From Sphingomonas guangdongensis (GTDB lineage: Bacteria > Pseudomonadota > Alphaproteobacteria > Sphingomonadales > Sphingomonadaceae): DNA of 64,000 bases. The position numbers were made by a program, and so were the translations under genes. Positions 8,629 through 17,487 of this stretch are shown here, one piece after another. The stretch covers positions 1-64,000 of the forward strand of contig NZ_OBMI01000003.1 of assembly GCF_900199185.1 (NCBI RefSeq), read 5' to 3'. Positions within the stretch are counted from its first letter, which is position 1. Every line of letters begins with the position of its first letter. The notes beneath the pieces were generated by a model. It was not told the origin of the DNA, ran no database searches, and saw only the letters and a program-made list of their open reading frames with translations.

Positions 8629-9684
8629 ATGTCGCACGATCTGAATACCGGCGGCGATCAGGGCTATCTGCGCATCGCAACGGAGGAGACCTTCGCGACC
8701 AAGGGGCAGGTCGACACGATCCTGCGCTCGATCCGCGACGGGACCGCGGACAAGGGCATCCGCTCACTCTGGGGCTTCTACGGCACCAGCCCGTCGCAGC
8801 GGGCGTCCGAAGTGCTCGAGCGCCTGCTTGACCTCGGCGCGCAGCGCATCGCCCACATGGACGAGGCCGGGATCGACCGCGCGATCCTGGGGCTGACCGC
8901 GCCCGGCGTGCAGCCCTTTCCGGACGTGGCGGCAGCGTGCGCGCTCGCCCGCGACGCCAACGACCAACTCGCTGCCGCGGTGCAGGCGCACCCGACCCGC
9001 TACGTCGGGCTGACCGCGGTGGCGCCACAGGACCCGGAGTGGTCGGCGGCGGAGATCCGCCGCGGTGCCCGCGAGCTCGGCTTCAAGGGCGCGATCATCA
9101 ACAGCCACACGCAGGGCCACTATCTCGACGAGCCGCAGTTCGATCCCATCTTTCGCGCGCTCGTCGACGTCGATCAGCCGCTCTACCTGCACCCTTCCAC
9201 CCCGCCCGACACCATGATCGACCCTATGCTGGAGGCGGGGCTCGACGGCGCGATCTTCGGCTTCGGGGTGGAAACGGGGCTGCACCTGCTGCGGCTGGTC
9301 ACGATCGGCATCTTCGACCGCTACCCCACGCTCCAGATCATGGTCGGGCACATGGGCGAGGCGCTGCCCTACTGGCTCTACCGGCTCGACTGGATGCACC
9401 AGGCCGGCGTGCGCGGGCAACGCTACGAGCGGATGAAGCCGCTCAACAAGACGATCCACGGCTACTTCCAGTCCAACGTGCTGGTCACCTCGAGCGGGAT
9501 GGCGTGGGAGCCGGCGATCAAGTTCTCCCAGCAGGTGATGGGGGAGGACCGCGTCATGTACGCGATGGACTATCCTTACCAGTACGAGCTGGATGAGGTC
9601 CGCGCGATGGATGCGATGGACATGCCGCCGGAGACCAAGCGCAAGTTCATGCAGACCAACGCGGAGCGCTGGTTCAAGCTCTGA
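8629..9684 (+). CDS. ligW: 5-carboxyvanillate decarboxylase (LigW)
   Basis: A 351-residue amidohydrolase-superfamily decarboxylase that removes CO2 from 5-carboxyvanillate to give vanillate in the degradation of the lignin biphenyl 5,5'-dehydrodivanillate. The sequence reads like sphingomonad LigW throughout (TGGDQGYLRIATEE, MVGHMGEALPYWLYRLD, VMYAMDYPYQYE). The residues known as metal ligands in LigW fall at the same numbers here: Glu19, His188 and Asp314; Arg58, Thr90, His241, Glu244 and Arg252 are also present. A good ribosome binding site (GAGAGGA) precedes the start. It ends the operon-like series. No vanillate demethylase (vanAB or LigM) lies in the window, so later steps must be elsewhere. 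Confidence 0.92.
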   Translation: MSHDLNTGGDQGYLRIATEETFATKGQVDTILRSIRDGTADKGIRSLWGFYGTSPSQRASEVLERLLDLGAQRIAHMDEAGIDRAILGLTAPGVQPFPDVAAACALARDANDQLAAAVQAHPTRYVGLTAVAPQDPEWSAAEIRRGARELGFKGAIINSHTQGHYLDEPQFDPIFRALVDVDQPLYLHPSTPPDTMIDPMLEAGLDGAIFGFGVETGLHLLRLVTIGIFDRYPTLQIMVGHMGEALPYWLYRLDWMHQAGVRGQRYERMKPLNKTIHGYFQSNVLVTSSGMAWEPAIKFSQQVMGEDRVMYAMDYPYQYELDEVRAMDAMDMPPETKRKFMQTNAERWFKL

Positions 9685-9703
9685 CGTGTCGCAGGCGTGG
9701 CGC

Positions 9704-12700
9704 TTACGCTTTGTGCGCGGCGATGCTGGCGGCGAGATCGGCCTGTCGGAACGGCTTGCTTAGCCGCGGCAGATCGGGCGCGATCCCCTCCACATCGGCG
9801 TAGCCAGATACGATCAGGGTGCGAGTGCCAGGCAGTCGCGCCAGCACCTCGCGGGCCAGCTCCGATCCGCTTCGACCGGGCATCAGGTGGTCCGTGACGA
9901 GCAGGTCGGGACGGTAGCCGCCGTCGAGCAGCGCGAGCGCGTGCTCGGCGGAGCCGGCCTCGGTCACCGCATAGCCGAGCTCCAGCAGCATGTCGGCGGT
10001 GCTTGCCCGGACCACTTCCTCGTCATCGACGACCAGCGCCAGCCCGGCGCTCGGCCGCGCCGGCGCGACGTCCCCCCGCTGCGCGGCCGTGGCTGGCTGG
10101 TCGGTGGTCGGCAGCCAGAGCTGCACGTCCGTCCCGAGCCCCCGCCGGCTGTCGATCGCGAGCGCGCCGCCGAGCTGCGCGGCGAGGCCGTGAACCATGG
10201 AGAGGCCGAGCCCTGTGCCCTTGCCGATCCCCTTCGTGGAGTAGAAGGGTTCCACCGCCCGGCGCAGCGTTTCCGCATCCATCCCGACGCCGGTGTCGGT
10301 CACCGACAGTCGCAGATATCGGCCGGGGGCGAGCCCGGTAGGGTGGCCGTCGGCAACCTCGACGCCGCGCGCCGCGATCGTGAGCCGCCCGCCATCCGGC
10401 ATCGCGTCGCGGGCGTTCACGCTGAGGTTTAGGATCGCCATTTCAACCTGGTTGTGGTCAGCGAGCGCGGCAGGCAGGTCGTCCGGTACGTCGAGCGTCA
10501 CCCGCGTCTGCGGGCCGCAGGTGCTCGCCACCAGCTCGCCCATGTCGTGGACCAGCGCGGTGACGTCGACCGCGCTGGTCTGAAGCGGCTGGCGGCGGGC
10601 AAAGGCGAGCAGGCGCTGGACCAGCGTCTTGGCGCGCTCCGCTGACTGGAGCGCGCCGCCGATCAGGCGCTGCTCCCGCTCGCCGCCCAGCCCCTTGCGC
10701 TGGAGCATGTCGAGGCTGCCGATGATGGGGGTCAGCAGATTGTTGAAGTCGTGCGCGACGCCGCCGGTCAGGCTGCCCATCGCCTCCATCTTCTGGCTCT
10801 GGCGCAACGCCTCCTGCGCGAGCGTCAGCTCCTGCTCCGCCCGCAGCCGGTCGGAAACGTCGTCCGCCATGTGGAACGCGCCTATGATCGCGCCGCTGGC
10901 ATCGCACAGCGGCGTGTAGCTGATCTCCCAGTGCGGCTGGCCGTACTCGGCGCGCCCGAACTGCTCCACGACCGTGAAGCGCTCGCCGGAGAGCGCGCGG
11001 CGCATCAGTGCGGTCATGCGGACGCGCTGCTCGGGCGGGAACAGGTCGGGAAAGCGGTCGCCGATCCGGGTCTCGAAACCGTGCACGCGGCCGAATTCAT
11101 TATTGTGCGCGCGGTTGAAGGCGATCAGTCGAAGGTCGGCGTCGAAGGCGCAGATCGGCGAGGCGGTCGCCTCGATGATGTCGCGGCTAAAGCGCAATTC
11201 GGCGGTCCGCTCCGCGACCTGCGCCTCCAGCCGTTCGTTCAGCGCCTGCATGGTCTGCTCGGCCTGCTTGCGCGCAGTGATGTCGTTGAACAGGATGGCG
11301 ACCTGGTTCGCGCCGGCTGAGCCGATCCGGTAGGCGTGGACGTCGAACCAGCGTCCGAGCGGTGCCGCATAATTCTCGAACTGCAGCGGCTCGCCGGTCG
11401 CGGCGACCTTGCCATAGCGCTCGAACCAGTGCTCCTCCAGGCCGGGAAGCGCCTCGCGGACCCACCGCCCGGCAAGCCCGCCCATGCCGACCTGCCGCTC
11501 GAACGCCGGGTTGGATTCGAGCAGCCGGTAGTCGATCGCGCGCCCCCCGTCGTCGAACTTGACCTCAGCGATCGTGAAGCCGGAGTCGACCGCCTCGAAC
11601 AGCGTGCGATACCGCTCCTCGCTGTCGCGCAGCCGGGCTTCCGCCCCGATCCGTTGGACATGCGCCCAGCACCGCTCGACCACGGCGGCGACCAGCGCGA
11701 TCTCCTCCTCCTGCCAGTCGCGCGGGTGATCCTGGTGCACCGCCATCATCGCGACCAGCCGGTCGTCCTTGACGAGCGGGCAGCAGATGATCGCGTCAAT
11801 GCCGATCGACCGGAACATTTCGCGCCCGTCATCGGCGTCCAGTTCGGCACCGACGTCGCGAACGATCAGCATCCGGCCGGCGCGCATGTCCGCCGCCGCG
11901 CGCGACCCGAACAGGTCAAGGTTGTAGACTCCTGCCGAGCTGGCGACCCCCGGCGCGACATAGTCGTCACGGATGACGAAGCGATCATTGTCGGCATCGA
12001 CATCGGCATAGGCGCAGCGCGACGACTGGAGCCAGCGGGCGAGCAGCGTCGCCGCCGCCATCATCGCCGCCGGCGGGTCGAGCGCGCCCTGCAGCGCTTC
12101 GTCGAGTTCGCGCAGGAAGCGCAGCCGCGCCTCGCTCTCGAGCAGCGCCGAATCGGCCTGCTTGCGCGCGGTGATGTCGATCGCCGTGCCGACGACGCGC
12201 GTGCAGCGCCCGGTGTCGTCGAAGATGCCGCGGCCTTTCGCCGCGACCCAGCGAACGATACCGTCCTCCTTGCCGACGGTGCGGTACTCGACGTCGTAGA
12301 GCGCCCGTTGCGCTGGATCGCAGGCGGCGGCCAGGGCGGTGCTGGTGGCGTCCCGATCGGAGGGGTGCAGGCCGTCGTAAAAGTCCTGTATGGAGATTGG
12401 CGCGTCCGCCGAGATCCCGAACATGCGTTTGACGATGGGGGGCCAGATCAGGACGTCGGCGATCAGGTCGACGTCCCAGAAACCTACGTCGGCCGCGTCC
12501 GTCGCCAGCCGCAGCCGTTCCTCGCTGATCGCGAGCGCGGCGCGGCTCTCCTGCCGCTCGGTCAGGTCCAGCATCGCGCCGATCATCCGCGTCGCCCGGC
12601 CGGATACGTCTCGAATGACGTAGCCACGATCAAGGATGCTGGCGTAGCTGTTGTCCGCGCGGCGGAAACGGTACTCGGCGCTCCAGCGCGTATCCGGGCC

Positions 12701-13513
12701 GTCGAGAAGAGCGTGGATGCTGTGATCGATCCGGTCGCGATCGTCGGCATGGATGTGCTGAAGCCACCAGTCGCCGGTCGGGGCGACAGCCGCCGGAGCG
12801 TAGCCGTAGCTGCGGGTGAGCGCGTCGTTCCACGTCACCTCGTTGCCGACGAGATCCCAGTCCCACACCGCGTCATTGGTCGCGAACCCGGCCAGCCGGT
12901 AGCGCTCCTCGATCGATTGCAGCGCGCGCTCCGCTTCGGTGTGCAGGTCCACGAGGCGGGCGAGCTCGGCCCCGCGGCGCTCCTGCTCGTCAAGCGTGCG
13001 ACGCAGCGCCAGGTGCGTGGTGACCTGGCGCGCCAGTATTTGCAGCACCAGTCGCTGCTGCGGCGTCGCGCCGTCCGGCCGCGGTGCCGGGTCAATGACG
13101 GCAAGGATGCCGAGCGTGATGCCGTCCTCGTCGCGCAAGGTCGCAGCGGCGTAGAAACGCGCGTTCGTCGCCGTGACCAGGGGATCGTCGGCGCAGCGCG
13201 GCTCGTGCAGCACGTCTCCGACCACGAGCAAATCTTCGCTGATGCCGGAGAGCTCCGCTCCTCCGCGGACAAGCGGAAGCGCCGGCTCGACCAGGCCGGC
13301 TCGCGCCCGCAGCAGCAGCTGGTCGCCAGCCACCAGGCCGATGGCGGCGACCGGCGCGGCGAAGGTGTCGGCGGCAAGGCGCACGACGTCGGCGAAGTCC
13401 GTGTCACCGGCGGCACTCGGCCGATCCGGCACAAGCAGTGTCGCCGACACGCGATGATCCGGACCGTCTTGCCGCTCGGGCGCGCCCTCTTGCCTGCCAC
13501 GTGGCACTTCCAT
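9704..13513 (-). CDS. Multi-sensor hybrid histidine kinase (GAF/PAS, REC)
   Basis: A 1269-residue sensor kinase with no membrane segment, so probably cytosolic. Approximate order: GAF (30-165), PAS (200-320), PAS (325-450), GAF (460-620), PAS (640-750), PAS (775-890), dimerisation/phosphoacceptor domain with His921 in GVAHDFNN, HATPase (N box near 1029, DTGVGMD, GTGLGLSMV), then a C-terminal receiver domain with phosphoacceptor Asp1208 in LLVTDHLMPG. The receiver at the end makes it a hybrid kinase needing an Hpt partner; an Hpt protein lies at 20632. ATG at 13513 is used; GTG at 13450 would drop 21 residues. Convergent with ligW, divergent from the HprK-like gene. Signal unknown; redox or light sensing through GAF/PAS is possible. 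Confidence 0.92.
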   Translation of the reverse strand: MEVPRGRQEGAPERQDGPDHRVSATLLVPDRPSAAGDTDFADVVRLAADTFAAPVAAIGLVAGDQLLLRARAGLVEPALPLVRGGAELSGISEDLLVVGDVLHEPRCADDPLVTATNARFYAAATLRDEDGITLGILAVIDPAPRPDGATPQQRLVLQILARQVTTHLALRRTLDEQERRGAELARLVDLHTEAERALQSIEERYRLAGFATNDAVWDWDLVGNEVTWNDALTRSYGYAPAAVAPTGDWWLQHIHADDRDRIDHSIHALLDGPDTRWSAEYRFRRADNSYASILDRGYVIRDVSGRATRMIGAMLDLTERQESRAALAISEERLRLATDAADVGFWDVDLIADVLIWPPIVKRMFGISADAPISIQDFYDGLHPSDRDATSTALAAACDPAQRALYDVEYRTVGKEDGIVRWVAAKGRGIFDDTGRCTRVVGTAIDITARKQADSALLESEARLRFLRELDEALQGALDPPAAMMAAATLLARWLQSSRCAYADVDADNDRFVIRDDYVAPGVASSAGVYNLDLFGSRAAADMRAGRMLIVRDVGAELDADDGREMFRSIGIDAIICCPLVKDDRLVAMMAVHQDHPRDWQEEEIALVAAVVERCWAHVQRIGAEARLRDSEERYRTLFEAVDSGFTIAEVKFDDGGRAIDYRLLESNPAFERQVGMGGLAGRWVREALPGLEEHWFERYGKVAATGEPLQFENYAAPLGRWFDVHAYRIGSAGANQVAILFNDITARKQAEQTMQALNERLEAQVAERTAELRFSRDIIEATASPICAFDADLRLIAFNRAHNNEFGRVHGFETRIGDRFPDLFPPEQRVRMTALMRRALSGERFTVVEQFGRAEYGQPHWEISYTPLCDASGAIIGAFHMADDVSDRLRAEQELTLAQEALRQSQKMEAMGSLTGGVAHDFNNLLTPIIGSLDMLQRKGLGGEREQRLIGGALQSAERAKTLVQRLLAFARRQPLQTSAVDVTALVHDMGELVASTCGPQTRVTLDVPDDLPAALADHNQVEMAILNLSVNARDAMPDGGRLTIAARGVEVADGHPTGLAPGRYLRLSVTDTGVGMDAETLRRAVEPFYSTKGIGKGTGLGLSMVHGLAAQLGGALAIDSRRGLGTDVQLWLPTTDQPATAAQRGDVAPARPSAGLALVVDDEEVVRASTADMLLELGYAVTEAGSAEHALALLDGGYRPDLLVTDHLMPGRSGSELAREVLARLPGTRTLIVSGYADVEGIAPDLPRLSKPFRQADLAASIAAHKA

Positions 13514-13639
13514 GTCGTGGTACTATCATGGTTTCCACCGCGCAAAAGCGGTGATCGGTCAACATCGGTTAAGGCAGCGATCCTGACCGGGATCCGCGGC
13601 ACGCGTGACGTGCGGCATGCGGCGTGGCAAAGGCGAACC

Positions 13640-14554
13640 ATGCCCGCGCTGCCCCGCTACGCCTGCTTCGATTTCACCTTCGATACGGATGTGCCGCTCG
13701 GCGAGCTGCGTGAGGCCGCGGCCGATGACGTCAGGCCGATCGTCCGGATCAGGCACGGCAACGTGCCGGCCGGGTTGGAAGGAGCGGGTGCCGCGGAGTA
13801 CGGCGTCTCGGCCGCAGGATCGCGCGCGCTGCTCGATGTGCCGGAGACCGCCCGCTACCTGGTCGAGTCCGGGGAGCGCATCACCGTCGCGACCTGTCCG
13901 GACGCGAGCCCGCGCAACGTGCGGCTGTTCCTGCTCGGATCCGCGCTCGGCATCCTGGCCTACCAGCGCGGGTTGCTCCCGCTGCACGCCAATGCCGTGG
14001 TGGTCGACGGTGGCGCCCACGCCTTTTCGGGACCGTCCGGAGCGGGCAAGTCGACGCTCGCGGCCCATTTCGCGAAGGCTGGGCTGGAGGTGCTGTGCGA
14101 CGATGTCTGCACGCTGTCCTTTGATGCGTCCGGCGCCGCGCTCGCCTGGCCGGGACTGCCGCGAGTCAAGCTGTGGGCGGATGCGGCAAGCGCGCTCGGC
14201 CACGATCCCGCGGCGCTTGAGCAGGCGATCGAGGGACAGGCGAAGTATCACGTTCCGATCGCCGGCGCGCGCCGCGACACCGCGGTGCCGCTTCGGCGGC
14301 TCTACCTCTTGGCGCGGGCTGGGGAGGGTGAGGCGGGCACGATCACGCGCCTGACCGGCGCAGCCGCGATGGCGGCGGTGCTGGAGAACAGCTATCGCCA
14401 TGAGTATCTCGACGTGCTCGGCGTGCGAGCCTGGCATTTCGCGCGGGCGGCGGCGATGTTGCGGCACGTCGAGGTCTGGCAGGTGCGGCGCCCCTGGGGG
14501 TTCGGCGTGTTCGAGGAGGCGGCGTCGCGGCTGGCGGCGCATCTGCGGTCATGA
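13640..14554 (+). CDS. HprK-like P-loop kinase-fold protein
   Basis: A 304-residue protein whose C-terminal half resembles the HPr kinase/phosphorylase catalytic domain. The Walker A motif is GPSGAGKST at about residues 134-142, followed by a Walker-B-like LEVLCDDVCTL. The N-terminal half (1-110) is unassigned. Genuine HprK regulates sugar PTS through HPr Ser46; standalone HprK-domain proteins of this length occur widely in proteobacteria, some near peptide-modification genes, with no settled role. No HPr or PTS gene is in the window. Its ATGA stop overlaps the acetyltransferase start. The ATG at 13640 gives the family-like N-terminus; the frame is open far upstream only as a shadow of the kinase gene. 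Confidence 0.75.
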   Translation: MPALPRYACFDFTFDTDVPLGELREAAADDVRPIVRIRHGNVPAGLEGAGAAEYGVSAAGSRALLDVPETARYLVESGERITVATCPDASPRNVRLFLLGSALGILAYQRGLLPLHANAVVVDGGAHAFSGPSGAGKSTLAAHFAKAGLEVLCDDVCTLSFDASGAALAWPGLPRVKLWADAASALGHDPAALEQAIEGQAKYHVPIAGARRDTAVPLRRLYLLARAGEGEAGTITRLTGAAAMAAVLENSYRHEYLDVLGVRAWHFARAAAMLRHVEVWQVRRPWGFGVFEEAASRLAAHLRS

Positions 14555-14970
14555 TGGTCCGCGCGGCGCAGGCCAAGGATCAGGCGGCGGTCGTCGCCCT
14601 GTGGCAGGCCTGCGATCTCACACGGCCCTGGAACGATCCGGCAGCCGACTTCGCGCGGGCCGTTGCGGGACCGAACTCGACCGTGATGGTGATGGAGGCA
14701 GTCGCCGGGATCGTCGGATCGGTCATGGTCGGCGACGACGGACACCGCGGCTGGGTCTACTATCTGGCGGTCGATCCGACGGCGCGCCGGACGGGACTAG
14801 GCCAACAGCTGATGGCGGCGGCGGAAGACTGGCTGATGGCGCGCGGCTGCCCCAAGCTGCAGCTGATGGTGCGCGACGGCAACACGGCCGCGCTCGCCTT
14901 CTACCAGGAACTCGGACTCGAGCCGCAAGCGGTGGTGACGCTCGGCCGCTTCCTGGAGAACAAGCGATGA
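14551..14970 (+). CDS. GNAT acetyltransferase, YpeA-like
   Basis: A 139-residue GCN5-related N-acetyltransferase similar in length and pattern to E. coli YpeA: an opening LWQACDLTRPWNDP block, a DDGHRGWVYYLAVDP strand, the acetyl-CoA loop RRTGLGQQLM and the late ARGCPKLQLMVRDGN segment. It probably acetylates a small molecule or a protein amino group; the substrate is not known even for YpeA. It overlaps both neighbours by 4 nt (ATGA), so translation is coupled with the HprK-like and ArsC-like genes. Confidence 0.88.
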   Translation: MMVRAAQAKDQAAVVALWQACDLTRPWNDPAADFARAVAGPNSTVMVMEAVAGIVGSVMVGDDGHRGWVYYLAVDPTARRTGLGQQLMAAAEDWLMARGCPKLQLMVRDGNTAALAFYQELGLEPQAVVTLGRFLENKR

Positions 14971-15317
14971 TGACGATCTACGGCATCCCAAATTGCGAAA
15001 CCGTCAGGAAGGCGCGGTCGTGGCTCGCCGCGCGCGGAGAGGCGGCGACATTCTACGACTTTCGGAAGGACGGGATTACCCGCGACCGGCTGGAGCGCTG
15101 GGCGGACGCGGTGGGGTGGGACACGCTGCTCAATCGCAAGGGGACGACCTTTCGCACCCTCTCGGCGGAGGAGCGCGCCGGAGCGGACCAGCGGGACGGG
15201 GCGATCGCGCTGATGCTGGCGCACCCGTCGCTCATCAAGCGCCCGGTGGTGGAGCGCGGCGATGCCGTGCACGTCGGCTTCTCCGAGGAACGCTGGGCGA
15301 CTATCTTCGCGGACTGA
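14967..15317 (+). CDS. ArsC/Spx-family (YffB-like) reductase
   Basis: A 116-residue thioredoxin-fold protein of the ArsC/Spx/YffB family (MTIYGIPNCETVRKARSWL; later HPSLIKRPVVERG, which matches the conserved RPV loop). Only one cysteine, Cys10 in PNCETV, is at the active position, as in YffB and classical ArsC. It is closer to YffB (GIPNCDTVKKAR) than to true arsenate reductase, and no ars genes are nearby, so arsenate reduction should not be assumed. Start ATG 14967 overlaps the acetyltransferase stop; a second ATG at 14970 is possible. Confidence 0.85.
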   Translation: MMTIYGIPNCETVRKARSWLAARGEAATFYDFRKDGITRDRLERWADAVGWDTLLNRKGTTFRTLSAEERAGADQRDGAIALMLAHPSLIKRPVVERGDAVHVGFSEERWATIFAD

Positions 15318-15381
15318 GGCCTGACTCGCCAAGGCAGGTGCGCCTTGTTACGGTGCCGGCACAACCGGGGAGGAGCGGGCG

Positions 15382-15822
15382 ATGGAACGGCAGGGCAGGT
15401 TGCGGGCGCCGTTCTGGTTCTACCTGGTCGCGGTTGTGCTGCTCCTCTGGGGCGTGATGGGCGTGGTCGCCTGCGTCCAGCAGGTACGGCTCGGCGCGGA
15501 GGCGATGGGCCCGGCGAGCGACTATGACCGTCAGCTCTACGCGGCGCTGCCCGGCTGGTACAACGTGATCTACGCTGTCGCGGTTGGCAGCGGCTTCCTG
15601 GGGGCGGCGGCGCTGCTCGCCCGATCGCCGCTGGCGCGCGCGCTCTTCATCGTCTCGGTCGTCGCGGTCGCGATCCAGTTCGGCTGGCTGTTCGCCGCGA
15701 CGGACATCATCGCCGCGAAGGGTGCGGCAACGGTGCTGCCGTTCCCGATCCTGATCCTGGGGATCGCGATCGTGGAGGTCTGGTTCGCCGACTACGCCCG
15801 CCGCCGCGGCTGGATCGGCTAG
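15382..15822 (+). CDS. Small integral membrane protein, unknown function
   Basis: A 146-residue hydrophobic protein with about four predicted membrane segments (15-35, 60-80, 88-108, 118-138), a short polar loop [15 protein letters not shown] between helices 1 and 2, and a basic C-terminus [14 protein letters not shown] ribosome binding site lies upstream. It resembles small uncharacterised sphingomonad membrane proteins, but I cannot name a family. It sits between the ArsC-like gene and panB, in the same direction as both. Confidence 0.7.
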   Translation: MERQGRLRAPFWFYLVAVVLLLWGVMGVVACVQQVRLGAEAMGPASDYDRQLYAALPGWYNVIYAVAVGSGFLGAAALLARSPLARALFIVSVVAVAIQFGWLFAATDIIAAKGAATVLPFPILILGIAIVEVWFADYARRRGWIG

Positions 15823-15853
15823 CGGGTCCGCCCCGGCGGCGCTACACGGCGCC

Positions 15854-16714
15854 ATGTCCACGACCTTCACCATCGACACCTCGACCAGCCGGGCGACGCC
15901 GACGCCCGCGCCGATGAAGCGGCTGACGATCCCCGCGATCCAGGCGCGCAAGGGCGGCGAGCCGATCGTCATGCTCACCGCCTATACCGCCCGCATGGCG
16001 CAGCTGCTCGACCCGCACTGCGACGTGCTGCTGGTCGGTGATAGCCTGGGGCAGGTGATCTACGGCCTGCCCTCGACGCTGGCGGTCACGCTCGACGCCA
16101 TGTGCGCGCATGGCGCCGCGGTGGTGCGGGGCAGCTACCATTCGGTGGTGCTCGTCGATTTGCCGTTCGGCAGCTACGAGGCGTCGCCCGAGCAGGCCTT
16201 CGCCAGCGCCGCGCGGGTTATGGCGGAGACCGGGGCGGCCGGCGTCAAGCTGGAGGGCGGGGCGGCGATGGCTGCGACGGTCGCGTTCCTCAGCCAACGC
16301 GGTATCCCGGTATGTGGCCACGTCGGACTGACGCCGCAGGCGGTCAATGCGCTCGGCGGCTACGGCGCGCGGGGTCGCAGCGCAGCGGAGGCGGCGAAGA
16401 TCGAGGCCGACGCGCGCGCGATCGCCGACGCCGGTGCCTTTGCGCTGGTCGTGGAGGGCGTGCTGGAACCGGTCGCACAGGCGATCACGGCGGCGGTCGC
16501 GTGCCCGGTCATCGGGATCGGTGCGGCGGCGGCGTGCGACGGACAGGTGCTGGTGACGGAGGACATGCTCGGGCTGTTCGAGCGCACGCCGCGCTTCGTG
16601 AAGACCTATGACGACCTGGCCGGCCGCATTTCGGCCGCGGTTGCCACCTACGCCGAAGAGGTTCGCGCCCGGACCTTTCCGGGCGACGATCAGGTGTACC
16701 GGGCCAAGGCCTGA
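15854..16714 (+). CDS. panB: 3-methyl-2-oxobutanoate hydroxymethyltransferase
   Basis: PanB (286 residues from this start) transfers a hydroxymethyl group from 5,10-methylene-THF to 2-oxoisovalerate to form ketopantoate, the first committed step of pantothenate and CoA synthesis. Diagnostic blocks are [27 protein letters not shown] (metal-binding Asp), [18 protein letters not shown] and [17 protein letters not shown]. The first 20 residues are a low-complexity Thr/Pro extension; ATG at 15914 ([15 protein letters not shown]) would give the usual family N-terminus. Cytosolic. Followed by the yfgM-bamB-der series. Confidence 0.96.
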   Translation: MSTTFTIDTSTSRATPTPAPMKRLTIPAIQARKGGEPIVMLTAYTARMAQLLDPHCDVLLVGDSLGQVIYGLPSTLAVTLDAMCAHGAAVVRGSYHSVVLVDLPFGSYEASPEQAFASAARVMAETGAAGVKLEGGAAMAATVAFLSQRGIPVCGHVGLTPQAVNALGGYGARGRSAAEAAKIEADARAIADAGAFALVVEGVLEPVAQAITAAVACPVIGIGAAAACDGQVLVTEDMLGLFERTPRFVKTYDDLAGRISAAVATYAEEVRARTFPGDDQVYRAKA

Positions 16715-16785
16715 CGCTTTCGTTTTCGGCGCCGGGCCGCTAAGGGGCGTCGCTTGTTCCTCCCGACCACTGGAGTTTGTCCCCC

Positions 16786-17487
16786 TTGGCGCTGACCCCG
16801 CAAAACAATGAAGCGTTCCTGCGCGAGGTCGATGAGGAGCTGCGCCGCGACCAGGCGATCACGCTGTGGCGGCGCTGGGGCAAGGTTGCGCTGGTCGCGA
16901 TCGTCGTTGCGCTGGCGGCGCTCGGCGGCTGGCTCTGGTGGCAGTCGCACCGTGCGGCGCAGGCGGGTGAGCAGGGTGAACGCTTCAACCAGGCGCTGGA
17001 TGCGCTGGGGCGCAACGAGGCCGCGAAGGCAGCGCCGATCCTTGCCGAGCTGGAGAAGAACGGCACGCCCGGCTATGCCGCGCTCGGTGCCTTCACCCAG
17101 GCCGACCTGCTGCTCCAGAAGGATGACCTGAAGGGCGCGGCCGCCAAGTTCTCGGCGGTCGCGGGCAACGACGACGTGGCGCAGCCGCTGCGTGACCTGG
17201 CACTGATCCGGCAGACGGCGGCGGAGTATGACACGCTGCAGCCGCAGGTCGTGATCGACCGGCTGCGTCCGCTCGCGGTGAAGGGCAATCCCTTCTTCGG
17301 CAGCGCGGGCGAGATGACCGCGGTTGCGCACCTGCGCGCCGGCCGCCGCGATCTCGCCGGGCGGCTGTTCGGGCAGATCGCGCAGGATGACGGCGTGCCG
17401 CAGTCGATCCGTCAACGCGCTGTTCAGATGGCGGGTGTTCTGGGGGTCGATGCGGTCGACCAGTCTGGGGAAAAGAAGTCGGGATGA
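16786..17487 (+). CDS. YfgM-like membrane-anchored TPR protein
   Basis: A 233-residue protein with a cytosolic N-terminus (LTPQNNEAFLREVDEELRRD), one membrane helix at about 29-50 (VALVAIVVALAALGGWLWW) and a periplasmic tetratricopeptide-like domain. This is the architecture of YfgM, an ancillary SecYEG-associated protein that hands secreted proteins to periplasmic chaperones. The start is a TTG; 16786 is preferred over the TTG at 16777 because the TGGAG ribosome binding site (16771-16775) is correctly spaced from it. It directly precedes bamB with a 4-nt overlap, the same order as yfgM-bamB-der in E. coli. Confidence 0.88.
   Translation: MALTPQNNEAFLREVDEELRRDQAITLWRRWGKVALVAIVVALAALGGWLWWQSHRAAQAGEQGERFNQALDALGRNEAAKAAPILAELEKNGTPGYAALGAFTQADLLLQKDDLKGAAAKFSAVAGNDDVAQPLRDLALIRQTAAEYDTLQPQVVIDRLRPLAVKGNPFFGSAGEMTAVAHLRAGRRDLAGRLFGQIAQDDGVPQSIRQRAVQMAGVLGVDAVDQSGEKKSG

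Noticed and set aside
11336..13639. Long plus-strand frame upstream of the HprK-like gene
   Set aside because: This is the high-GC shadow of the histidine kinase on the opposite strand; only the part from 13640 has real protein features.
14967..15317. True arsenate reductase
   Set aside because: It resembles YffB/Spx proteins, and there is no ars operon in the window, so only the fold family is claimed.
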